A DNA stretch of 8,862 nt from NCBI GenBank assembly GCA_027314465.1, contig DAHVAU010000041.1, positions 1 to 8,862 on the forward strand, in the 5' to 3' direction. Under the pieces are notes generated by a model that saw nothing but the letters and a program-made list of their open reading frames with translations, did no database searches and was not told the origin of the DNA. This DNA comes from Microcaldota archaeon. Its GTDB lineage: Archaea > Micrarchaeota > Micrarchaeia > Micrarchaeales > CABMGC01. A program made the translations under genes and the position numbers. Below are positions 1-5,019 of the stretch, in pieces (position 1 is the stretch's first letter; each line of letters starts with the position of its first letter).

Positions 1-329
1 TCAGTGGCTGTCAGGTCCTGCTTTACTGGGAGTGGGTTCTCCTCTGTCTTTTCGTGCCATATTATCTCACCGCCGTGTTCTTCGACAATTGCCTTTGCGT
101 TTTCCAGGTTGTCCTTTGCAGTGAACTTCTTCTTTATATACGCGCCGCCGTCTGTTATTCTTCCAAGATATTCGGATATTATCTTGGTTTTGTGCGTGTC
201 CTTGAGCCATATTCCCCTCTCCTTGTAGACGTAGTACTTCCCATTTATGCATTTAAGCACGATGCGGAAAGGGTGCTCTTTCTTGAGCCTTTCAAAGGAA
301 TCGGCAATCTTCAGAGGTAAACCTTCCAT
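1..329 (-). CDS. N-terminal part of a transposase-like or conserved hypothetical protein (runs off the left edge)
   Basis: An open frame starts at ATG 329 and stays open for 109 codons to the window edge, so only the N-terminus is visible. It opens with MEGLPLKIADSFERLKKEHP. A short motif block follows with the pattern NGKYYVYK (residues 29-36), then W41, then EYLGRIT (53-59) and a glycine pair. A 'K-x-YYVY ... EYLGRI' arrangement is common at the start of archaeal IS1634-like transposases and related hypothetical proteins; this assignment is from memory of the pattern and is tentative. The catalytic part lies outside the window. No ribosome binding site is visible. A TTTATATA box (370-363 on this strand) suggests a very short leader. 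The other ATG, a few bases upstream, is out of frame. I am sure of the coding frame but not of the function. Confidence 0.6.
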   Translation of the reverse strand, partial: MEGLPLKIADSFERLKKEHPFRIVLKCINGKYYVYKERGIWLKDTHKTKIISEYLGRITDGGAYIKKKFTAKDNLENAKAIVEEHGGEIIWHEKTEENPLPVKQDLTAT

Positions 330-362
330 AACCCATCTAATTTATATATAGTAAGTAAAATG

Positions 363-370
363 TATATAAA
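363..370 (-). promoter_or_regulatory. TATA-like box for the leftward gene starting at 329
   Basis: On the minus strand this reads TTTATATA, close to the archaeal TATA consensus. A start about 25 bases downstream would fall near 340-345, leaving a leader of roughly a dozen bases before ATG 329. A second AT-rich stretch at 341-350 reads TTTATATATA on the plus strand and could serve a rightward transcript instead, so the direction is not certain. Confidence 0.4.
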
Positions 371-373
371 CCT

Positions 374-400
374 TATGTTATAAATGCAACTTATAACGTA
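374..400. repeat. Imperfect palindrome, candidate operator
   Basis: The arms GTTATAA (377-383) and TTATAAC (391-397) are perfect inverted repeats separated by 7 bases. After one mismatch the match continues for two more pairs (374-375 with 399-400). The site lies immediately upstream of the TATA-like box of the gene starting at 329. A dimeric winged-helix regulator could bind such a site. It is AT-rich, so chance is a real alternative. Confidence 0.35.
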
Positions 401-478
401 ATGAAATCTCTATATTAATGAAAGAAAGGCATCTTAAACTGCCAATATGGCTGAAGGACGCAAGATCCATCAGGTCAC

Positions 479-487
479 TTTTAAATA
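479..487 (+). promoter_or_regulatory. TATA-like box for a rightward transcript
   Basis: TTTTAAATA is a good archaeal TATA match. It predicts transcription starting near 505-512, which would give the small ORF at 638 a leader of about 130 bases. No other equally good plus-strand box lies closer to that ORF. Confidence 0.4.
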
Positions 488-637
488 AATGTTTACCCAT
501 ATCATATACTTGGGTCTTGGGGATGAACAAAGAATTGGGTAATGCTTGTTCTATGGATACCCATCCACGCAATAGCCTAATCCCGCCTTATTCTGGTTTG
601 CCCAGGCCCACCATCCCATTTAACAACTGGTGAAACC

Positions 638-760
638 ATGGACATAATAGAAAGACTATTCGGTGCAAAAAAGAACGCGGGAGAAGTAACTGACGATTCG
701 CGTCCTGTCAAGCTCGTTCCTGAAGGAAGGAACGTCTGGAGAGTAGTCTACGCGGATTGA
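638..760 (+). CDS. Small ORF, 40 residues, unknown function
   Basis: ATG 638 opens a 40-codon frame ending at TGA 758-760. The product begins MDIIERLFGAKK and ends NVWRVVYAD. It is a soluble-looking, mixed-charge peptide with no membrane segment and no motif I recognise. Support for its being real is a ribosome binding site GGTGA at 630-634 (matching the archaeal 16S 3' end), four bases before the ATG, and ordinary-looking codons. A T-run follows the stop at 761-765. It lies between two copies of the words TGCCCAGGC and ACCATCCCAT and upstream of a winged-helix regulator, so it could be a leader peptide or a small partner protein. The internal bases 715-734 form a 7-bp hairpin, so this may instead be part of a structured RNA. 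Confidence 0.45.
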   Translation: MDIIERLFGAKKNAGEVTDDSRPVKLVPEGRNVWRVVYAD

Positions 761-774
761 TTTTTGGTAAATAC
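761..774 (+). promoter_or_regulatory. Weak TATA-like element or T-run terminator after the small ORF
   Basis: The stretch TTTTTGGTAAATA follows the stop of the small ORF. The T-run could end the small ORF transcript in the archaeal manner. The AT-rich part could also act as a weak TATA box giving a start near 795, just ahead of the hairpin at 804-848. The sequence does not decide between these. Confidence 0.2.
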
Positions 775-803
775 AGAGGACCTAATACTCTAGAGGGTTG
801 AAT

Positions 804-848
804 AAGGAGTCTGGGCAACCATCCCATCGGCCCGTGCCCAGGCTCCTT
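804..848 (+). promoter_or_regulatory. Strong leader hairpin upstream of the regulator gene
   Basis: The arm AAGGAGTCTGGGCA (804-817) pairs with TGCCCAGGCTCCTT (835-848) over 14 positions, all Watson-Crick except one G-U. A further four pairs (798-801 with 849-852) follow after a 3-base bulge. The 17-base loop (818-834) contains CCATCCCAT (819-827), which is the exact complement of ATGGGATGG (866-874) spanning the start codon of the gene at 871. The structure could therefore hold the start codon in a loop interaction and control its translation. It is not followed by a T-run, so it is unlikely to be a plain terminator. Confidence 0.5.
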
Positions 849-870
849 CAATTGCAAACTTGGTAATGGG

Positions 871-1524
871 ATGGAGGATGTCAAAAAACGTATGCTGGGG
901 CTTCTTGCCACTGACGGTACGCTGTCGCTTCAATCGCTTTCAGAAAGGATAGGCGCACCGAAGTCCACAACCCACATGCTTTACTGGAAACTCGTTTCTG
1001 ATAATAGTCTTGTATTTGCCCCGGAAATAAACATAGGAGAACTCCACAAGCTCGAGATCCTGAACATCGTAAAGCGCAGGACCAAGAGGGAGCTGGTTAA
1101 AGCGGTGATGGAAGAGGACATCATTGCAGCATCTTATGGCGAGTATATAGTGCATTTCTCATTTGCAAATATGCCTGCATCCGAAGAGCTTGGGGAGGCT
1201 CTGCAGTCATCGCACCTGCTGCAGTACGCAGGGCTGAGCGCTGATGGAATAGTGGCGTATTGCATTGCAAAATATGCAGATGAGCTGGATATGTTCATAT
1301 CTAAGTTCTGCAAGGAATTTGACGCCTACGGGATCGTTCTGCCATGGTACCTATTAGAGCTAGCTACGATGCATCATAACAATTTGCGCAAGTCCATCCA
1401 CGGCTCAGCGGATCTGATCACCAGGTCAGCCTTCACGGACTCTTCTCGCGGGTTTATCGCTACGCTTAAAATCGACGATGCCGATATTGCTGCATCATCC
1501 TTACTGTCAAAAAACGATACGTAG
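871..1524 (+). CDS. Lrp/AsnC-like winged-helix transcriptional regulator
   Basis: The 217-residue product begins with a helix-turn-helix of Lrp/AsnC style. Residues 1-50 include RMLGLLATDGTLSLQSLSERIG followed by a recognition-helix segment PKSTTHMLYWKLVSDN. A middle part (residues about 120-155) containing DGIVAYCIAKYADELDMFISKFCKEF resembles the alpha/beta ligand-binding (RAM) domain of Lrp proteins. It is expected to bind DNA as a dimer or higher oligomer and respond to a small ligand; which ligand is unknown. The last 51 codons lie antisense over the end of the HAD gene and do not look domain-like. Both other reading frames stop at 1354-1356 and 1377-1379, so the tail may reflect a lost stop or an indel. 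No strong ribosome binding site is seen. The start sits inside a sequence complementary to the upstream hairpin loop, which suggests translational control. Confidence 0.7.
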   Translation: MEDVKKRMLGLLATDGTLSLQSLSERIGAPKSTTHMLYWKLVSDNSLVFAPEINIGELHKLEILNIVKRRTKRELVKAVMEEDIIAASYGEYIVHFSFANMPASEELGEALQSSHLLQYAGLSADGIVAYCIAKYADELDMFISKFCKEFDAYGIVLPWYLLELATMHHNNLRKSIHGSADLITRSAFTDSSRGFIATLKIDDADIAASSLLSKNDT

Positions 1525-2090
1525 TCTCCGCGCTCCTCTTTCCTCAATTCACTTAGCATGCCTGCCTTCATAAGTTCAGGTCTATCTATTCGTATTCCTG
1601 ACTTGCCGTTAAATTCTGCATCCTTTCCACTCCCTTCGTATAAGTAAGGAACGGCAAATACCCTGTCAAAGCCAAAATGCTTCCTAGCAGCTTCTCCGAT
1701 GAAGTCGGAAGTTATCGATATCACATACACTTTCATTCCGTATCTGTGCTTTAGTTCATCGATGACCTTGTCTGCGAAGTTAAAGTGCATATGCATAAGG
1801 TTTTCGGCCTCCTCTCTGAACGTATCAACGCGTTCCCCTTTCAGCAGCTCAAGGAAGCTGCAATACGCTTCCACTACCCTGCCTGATTTGTATTCATTTG
1901 CAATGCCCAGCAATTCAGCTAGTTTTGCCGCAGAATCTCTCCTTTCAAATACTTTCTTTGTCAGATCGAAGATAAAAAGGCCAGGATAGAGTGTTCCGTC
2001 AAAGTCAAATATCGCATAATCTGCGTTGTCCAGAAGGCCACGTAATCTTTCCATGCCTATCTGATCCGATTGGACTGGCGTATATATCAC
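1374..2090 (-). CDS. HAD-superfamily phosphatase (phosphoserine-phosphatase-like)
   Basis: The 238-residue product carries the HAD motifs in order. Motif I is DFDGT with the nucleophile Asp29 and acid/base Asp31. The motif II strand ends VYVISITSD (Ser125 the likely residue). A lysine for motif III lies near 163-175. Motif IV is FFDSKDD (Asp195, Asp199). The helical segment between motifs I and II fits the HAD-IB type of phosphatase, which acts on small phosphorylated substrates with Mg2+; the substrate cannot be read from sequence. The GTG start at 2090 overlaps the stop of GGGP synthase as GTGA, so translation is probably coupled. An ATG at 2054 (codon 13), just before the core domain, is an alternative start. 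It is the last gene of the four-gene operon starting at 4844, and its final 151 bases overlap the convergent regulator gene. Confidence 0.8.
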   Translation of the reverse strand: MIYTPVQSDQIGMERLRGLLDNADYAIFDFDGTLYPGLFIFDLTKKVFERRDSAAKLAELLGIANEYKSGRVVEAYCSFLELLKGERVDTFREEAENLMHMHFNFADKVIDELKHRYGMKVYVISITSDFIGEAARKHFGFDRVFAVPYLYEGSGKDAEFNGKSGIRIDRPELMKAGMLSELRKEERGDYVSFFDSKDDAAISASSILSVAINPREESVKADLVIRSAEPWMDLRKLL

Positions 2091-2875
2091 ATAAAGCGCT
2101 TGCCCTGAAAACGCTCAGAGGCCTTGACCATCTCATCCAGTATGCCAAAGCCGTCTCCAGCTTCCAGCCTGTTGCCAACATGTATTGCATCAGCTCCGGC
2201 TTCAAACATCTCGCGCGCATGCTCTGCAGTGGTAATGCCGCTTGTAGGGATAATGAACAGATCCGTATTTCCTGAAAGTTTCTTGACATGCTCTGCCGGA
2301 GGGTGCTTTGAGCTGCCAGACCCTCCTGCCATTATGTAGAGCCTTATTCCGAAGTACTGGGCCGCTTTTGCCATTGCAAGGCTGATCTCGGGCTTCTCCC
2401 TCGGTATCGGGTAGACTCTTGTCATCCAGTTAGCCGTGCCTGCGAAGTCTCTGTCATCAAATACGTACACTGCAGGTATAGGCTCCAGGTTATTCTCCTC
2501 TATCTGCATGGCATTTGAAACAAGTCCATCCCAGCCATAGAACGTATTGGAAGAGCCAGGCACCTGCGTCCAATAGACTGCCGTGCGCCCAGCGCGTCCT
2601 ACTATTGCGCCCAGATTTGGAGTAAGGTATAGCGCTATCTTGAGATCGAAATCGCTTAAGGCAATGTCTATGGCCTTCTGGGTGCGTATTGGGCTTGATG
2701 TGCTGCCTCCCACGGCGATGAAGGATATCCCTGCGTCATCTACATGTGAAAACCACGCCTTCATGCTCTTTTCTGTATGCTTGTCAGGGTCTATCTGCGG
2801 TATTACTAACGGGTGCTCCTCCCTAAGTCTGTATACGGTCTTTTCTACAGGACCTATCTGCCGCATGGATCTCAT
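2087..2875 (-). CDS. Geranylgeranylglyceryl-phosphate synthase (GGGP synthase, PcrB family)
   Basis: The 262-residue product matches the TIM-barrel GGGPS/PcrB family. Landmarks are the N-terminal QIDPDK (27-32), AVGGSTS (54-60), IPxxYV near 133-138, IMAGGSGSSK (181-190), the loop TSGIT (211-215) and GADAIHVGNRLE (227-238). These correspond to the phosphate- and prenyl-binding elements of the family. The enzyme joins geranylgeranyl diphosphate to sn-glycerol-1-phosphate, the first ether-bond step of archaeal membrane lipids. Two loops differ from the usual sequence: the region around TPNLGAIVGRAG, and TSGI in place of the common GGGI phosphate loop. It is thus a divergent member, and a heptaprenyl-type PcrB role is less likely in an archaeon. 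ATG 2875 overlaps the upstream stop as ATGA. It is the third gene of the operon. Confidence 0.85.
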   Translation of the reverse strand: MRSMRQIGPVEKTVYRLREEHPLVIPQIDPDKHTEKSMKAWFSHVDDAGISFIAVGGSTSSPIRTQKAIDIALSDFDLKIALYLTPNLGAIVGRAGRTAVYWTQVPGSSNTFYGWDGLVSNAMQIEENNLEPIPAVYVFDDRDFAGTANWMTRVYPIPREKPEISLAMAKAAQYFGIRLYIMAGGSGSSKHPPAEHVKKLSGNTDLFIIPTSGITTAEHAREMFEAGADAIHVGNRLEAGDGFGILDEMVKASERFQGKRFM

Positions 2876-4014
2876 GTTTCTTTAAGTAGCAAGGTTAAAT
2901 AACCATTGCTCATGTCAACCACTGGCTTGCCCAGGGCCAGCTTCCTCGAGTATACTGCTGAGAATATGCCGCTAAGTAGCCCCCTGACTATCATAAAGTC
3001 AATATCCTTGTACCATCCTGTCCATGGAAAATGGTTTATTACTATTTTTAGTTTCCCGTTCTCGCTGGGAAGCAGCATTACCTCTCCCCAGCCAAGCGCA
3101 GTAGTCAGCTCAAGCACTGACTGGGCATTCTTCTCCATCTTGCTGAAGATCTCCTCCCCTACTGCGCTTGCTACGTCAAACACCTCGCCGTCAAAGGCGT
3201 TCTCCTTAAGCCCCAGCTCAAGGAGGTACATGCCGCTCACTTCCATTAGGAAGAACCTCTCGTTAGTGGCCTTAAACTTTATTATTCCGTTCTCATAGCT
3301 GAAGATTCCTGCATTAAGGTAGTCTCTGAAGGACTTGGTGTACTTCACCGCGACTTCCTTGTTGAACTCGTTGTACTGCTGCACGTCCTGCTGCAAATTG
3401 TCAAGATTCTTCTCCCTGAATATCTTTACTCCGTCAGCATCAAAGGCCCCGGCAGGCGCGCACTTTACCTTGCACGTCTGGTCCTCTCCGGGCGCTGTGC
3501 TGTCATAGTAATACGCTTCTATATCCTTGTTCTGTAACAGCCATGCTATGACCCCTGCAGCGCCTCCTGCTGCTAGGAAGAAATCGTATCCCAGCTTCCT
3601 GCAGATCACAAAGTTCCTCAGCACGTAGTTCACTGTCTCGGTCTTTATATCGCTATCCTGCCGTATCTCGCTTGCGTACGTGCCCTCAACGAACTTGCTG
3701 GCTATAATTATCCAGTCCTTAACTCCGTTGCCGGGATGGTCCTTTATGTTCTCAAAGCGCCCCAATTGCGAGAAGCTGTACCCAAACTTCTTGCCTATGG
3801 AATACAGGGTGCTTCTCCCCCGATCCCCATATTTCTTTATTAAGTGGTCCTCCAGCCTTACAAAAAAATCCTCTGGCACCAGCATCTGCCTTGCGAAGAC
3901 ATTGGTCTTGCCAGATATCTTGAAGTCAACAAATCCTGGCTTATCAAAAATCAGCGCCTTTGGGATTATGAACTGCTTTATGTAAAGCCTTACCAGATTG
4001 TCCTTAATGTCCAT
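2872..4014 (-). CDS. Tandem V4R-like (4-vinyl-reductase-type) domain protein
   Basis: This 380-residue soluble protein has no enzyme motif that I recognise. It appears to be two related halves. The first has a PGFVDFKISGK strand pair, a helix around 47-62, YSIGKKFGYS (71-80), and a later FFLAAGGAAGVIAWLLQ (145-161) with a CxxxC pair (Cys181, Cys185). The second has GIIKFKATNERFF (243-255), a helix to EEIFSKM, and FMIVRGLLSGIFSAVYSRK (340-358). 'Gly-x-x-x-Gly near an aromatic helix followed by a Cys segment' is typical of V4R domains, which bind hydrophobic or small organic ligands in other proteins. The assignment is by pattern and moderate in confidence. ATG 4014 lies 8 bases after the KaiC-like gene and the stop overlaps GGGP synthase. 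The position suggests a sensor or adaptor working with the ATPase, which is inference. Confidence 0.55.
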   Translation of the reverse strand: MDIKDNLVRLYIKQFIIPKALIFDKPGFVDFKISGKTNVFARQMLVPEDFFVRLEDHLIKKYGDRGRSTLYSIGKKFGYSFSQLGRFENIKDHPGNGVKDWIIIASKFVEGTYASEIRQDSDIKTETVNYVLRNFVICRKLGYDFFLAAGGAAGVIAWLLQNKDIEAYYYDSTAPGEDQTCKVKCAPAGAFDADGVKIFREKNLDNLQQDVQQYNEFNKEVAVKYTKSFRDYLNAGIFSYENGIIKFKATNERFFLMEVSGMYLLELGLKENAFDGEVFDVASAVGEEIFSKMEKNAQSVLELTTALGWGEVMLLPSENGKLKIVINHFPWTGWYKDIDFMIVRGLLSGIFSAVYSRKLALGKPVVDMSNGYLTLLLKET

Positions 4015-4022
4015 TAGACTAC

Positions 4023-4844
4023 CTATAGCATAGTCATTCCATCAGACTTTATGTCATAGGACTTTATGCCACCGTCTATTTTGGTGCATCTCATCTTCCT
4101 GACTTCAAGAGTCCTGTTAAGCGTGTCCCCTATGGCCAGGGCCCTGAGCACGACCAGCCCATCGCATGCAAACTCGCTTACCCCGTCACTGCTTATAGAG
4201 CTCCCCCCAACTCCGTCATACGTTATTATCAGGTTCGTAGTGCCAAGGCCGGTAAGCTCATTCATTATGAGATATATCATGCGCTTCTCAGAGTTTGCCG
4301 TATAGGATATCTTGTCGCCATCCGATCCTCCCCCAACACTTAGCTCGTTATGCTTGTCATCCATGTTCAGTTTCTCTATGGTGCCTGCGCTTAGCGATAC
4401 CGAGGAAGCCGTGTTGCCTACATACCCAATAGGTATTGTGAATAGGTCTATATTGATGGCGAAGGTGGCCATATTGTCAAATACGATGCGCTTACCCCCC
4501 AGCTGCTCCTTGAGCGTCTTGATCGCATCAAAGAGATTGAACTTCATCTCAGTTATTGGTACGCTCAGGAAGGCAATCTTCTTCTGCTCTTCAAGCACAG
4601 CAAGATCCATCCCGAACTGTCTTGCCTGCTCTTTCAGTATGCTGACAGTGGAGTCCAGAGTGACATATATCCCGGGCTCTCCTTTCATCGCTCCGTTGAA
4701 TAAGTAATGCAGCCCGAATATGGTCTTGCCTGTTCCAGGAGAACCAGTTATTAGTATATTGCTTCCTAGTGGCAGGCCTCCCTCGACAAGTGCATCAAAG
4801 CCCATCACTCCTGTAGTGACTCTCTCAACCACGCCATCGCCCAT
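4023..4844 (-). CDS. KaiC-like single-domain RecA-superfamily ATPase
   Basis: The 273-residue product has the KaiC/GvpD-like order. TTGVMGFDALVEGGLPLGS comes first, then Walker A GSPGTGKT (34-41), a strand with YVTLD (60-64) followed by KEQARQFGMDL, and Walker B RIVFDNM (Asp123). ITYDG and EFACDGLVVLR follow, and the C-terminal signature is RTLEVRKMRCTKIDGG. Most KaiC-like proteins carry a Glu-Glu pair after 'YVTL'; here the positions read Asp64-Ser65, so the catalytic pair is altered. Residues about 137-183 form a Ser/Gly-rich insertion. The protein should bind ATP and possibly form hexamers; its target is unknown. It is the first gene of an operon with the V4R-like protein, GGGP synthase and HAD. 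Its ATG sits close to the expected transcription start, so it is probably leaderless or nearly so. Confidence 0.82.
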   Translation of the reverse strand: MGDGVVERVTTGVMGFDALVEGGLPLGSNILITGSPGTGKTIFGLHYLFNGAMKGEPGIYVTLDSTVSILKEQARQFGMDLAVLEEQKKIAFLSVPITEMKFNLFDAIKTLKEQLGGKRIVFDNMATFAINIDLFTIPIGYVGNTASSVSLSAGTIEKLNMDDKHNELSVGGGSDGDKISYTANSEKRMIYLIMNELTGLGTTNLIITYDGVGGSSISSDGVSEFACDGLVVLRALAIGDTLNRTLEVRKMRCTKIDGGIKSYDIKSDGMTML

Positions 4845-4868
4845 CCTAGAGGGATATCAGCAAGCAAC

Positions 4869-4879
4869 ATTAATAATGG
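4869..4879 (-). promoter_or_regulatory. TATA-like element of the KaiC-like operon
   Basis: The minus strand reads CATTATTAATG, AT-rich within a GC-richer intergenic region. A start about 25 bases downstream would be near 4848, a few bases before ATG 4844, giving a very short leader and explaining the lack of a ribosome binding site. Confidence 0.4.
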
Positions 4880-4886
4880 TTCCAGG

Positions 4887-4900
4887 AGCGCCATGGCGCT
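4887..4900. promoter_or_regulatory. Perfect 14-bp palindrome between divergent promoters, candidate operator
   Basis: AGCGCCATGGCGCT is identical to its own reverse complement. It sits between the TATA-like element of the leftward KaiC-like operon and that of rightward purF, just upstream of the former. A dimeric repressor or activator bound here could control either or both. No bound protein can be named from sequence. Confidence 0.4.
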
Positions 4901-4936
4901 TGCGCTGCCGGTTTTTCACGTTCGGCTACTGCACGC

Positions 4937-4943
4937 ATATAAG
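4937..4943 (+). promoter_or_regulatory. TATA-like box of purF
   Basis: ATATAAG lies in the purF upstream region and predicts transcription starting around 4963-4968, leaving a leader of about 50 bases before ATG 5020. That start would exclude the in-frame ATG at 4951. Confidence 0.35.
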
Positions 4944-4986
4944 CTTTTCCATGCATATCGTAGCGTTGGTGGCTGGGTCGGTCCGT

Positions 4987-4993
4987 GGAGGGT
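4987..4993 (+). promoter_or_regulatory. Strong ribosome binding site bearing on the purF start
   Basis: GGAGGGT matches the anti-Shine-Dalgarno end of archaeal 16S rRNA. It is 7 bases before an in-frame TTG at 4999 but 26 bases before ATG 5020. Either translation begins at the TTG and adds seven residues, or the site is coincidental and the GGTG at 5015-5018, one base before ATG 5020, is used. Confidence 0.35.
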
Positions 4994-5019
4994 ACCGCTT
5001 GCCATTGTCTGGTTGGTGC

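Larger units (their letters stand above)
330..637. other. Non-coding stretch with promoter-like and RNA-folding signals
   Basis: No convincing gene is seen here on either strand. The frames that stay open (for example plus 418-633) have no family pattern and end in unlikely sequence. The stretch contains the palindrome at 374-400, a plus-strand TATA-like box TTTTAAATA at 479-487, and short self-complementary segments at 521-566. It also holds a copy of two words (TGCCCAGGC at 599-607 and ACCATCCCAT at 610-619) that recur in the hairpin at 804-848. The most economical reading is the 5' leader of a rightward transcript that carries the small ORF at 638 and possibly the regulator gene at 871. 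Confidence 0.4.
1374..4844 (-). other. Four-gene operon: KaiC-like ATPase, V4R-like protein, GGGP synthase, HAD phosphatase
   Basis: All four genes run leftward with gaps of 8, -4 and -4 bases, the last two being ATGA and GTGA stop-start overlaps. No promoter-like sequence can fit between them, so they should be one transcript with coupled translation. The single promoter candidate is the TATA-like stretch at 4869-4879. Confidence 0.75.

Noticed and set aside
378..572. Open frame of 64 codons on the minus strand
   Set aside because: No family pattern, no ribosome binding site, and it runs through the palindrome and TATA-like boxes.
418..633. Open frame of 71 codons on the plus strand (starts MKERHLKLPIWLKD)
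   Set aside because: The first 20 residues look protein-like, but the rest is rich in unlikely Pro/Cys/Trp runs, no ribosome binding site precedes it, and it would overlap the leader elements. It could be a gene remnant, but this cannot be shown.
804..848. Hairpin as an intrinsic terminator of bacterial type
   Set aside because: No T-run follows the 3' arm; the next bases are CAATTGC, and a gene starts 22 bases later.
500..870. Known structural RNA (tRNA, SRP RNA or RNase P RNA)
   Set aside because: No T-arm GTTCRA pattern with matching acceptor stem, no SRP helix 8 GGAAG/GCAGC signature and no RNase P conserved core were found.
1699..1989. Plus-strand open frame across the HAD gene
   Set aside because: It is antisense to the HAD motifs and has no ribosome binding site or recognisable sequence.
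4720..5019. N-terminal extension of purF by about 100 codons
   Set aside because: It lies antisense to the KaiC-like gene and upstream of the catalytic-cysteine propeptide; the open frame is a shadow.
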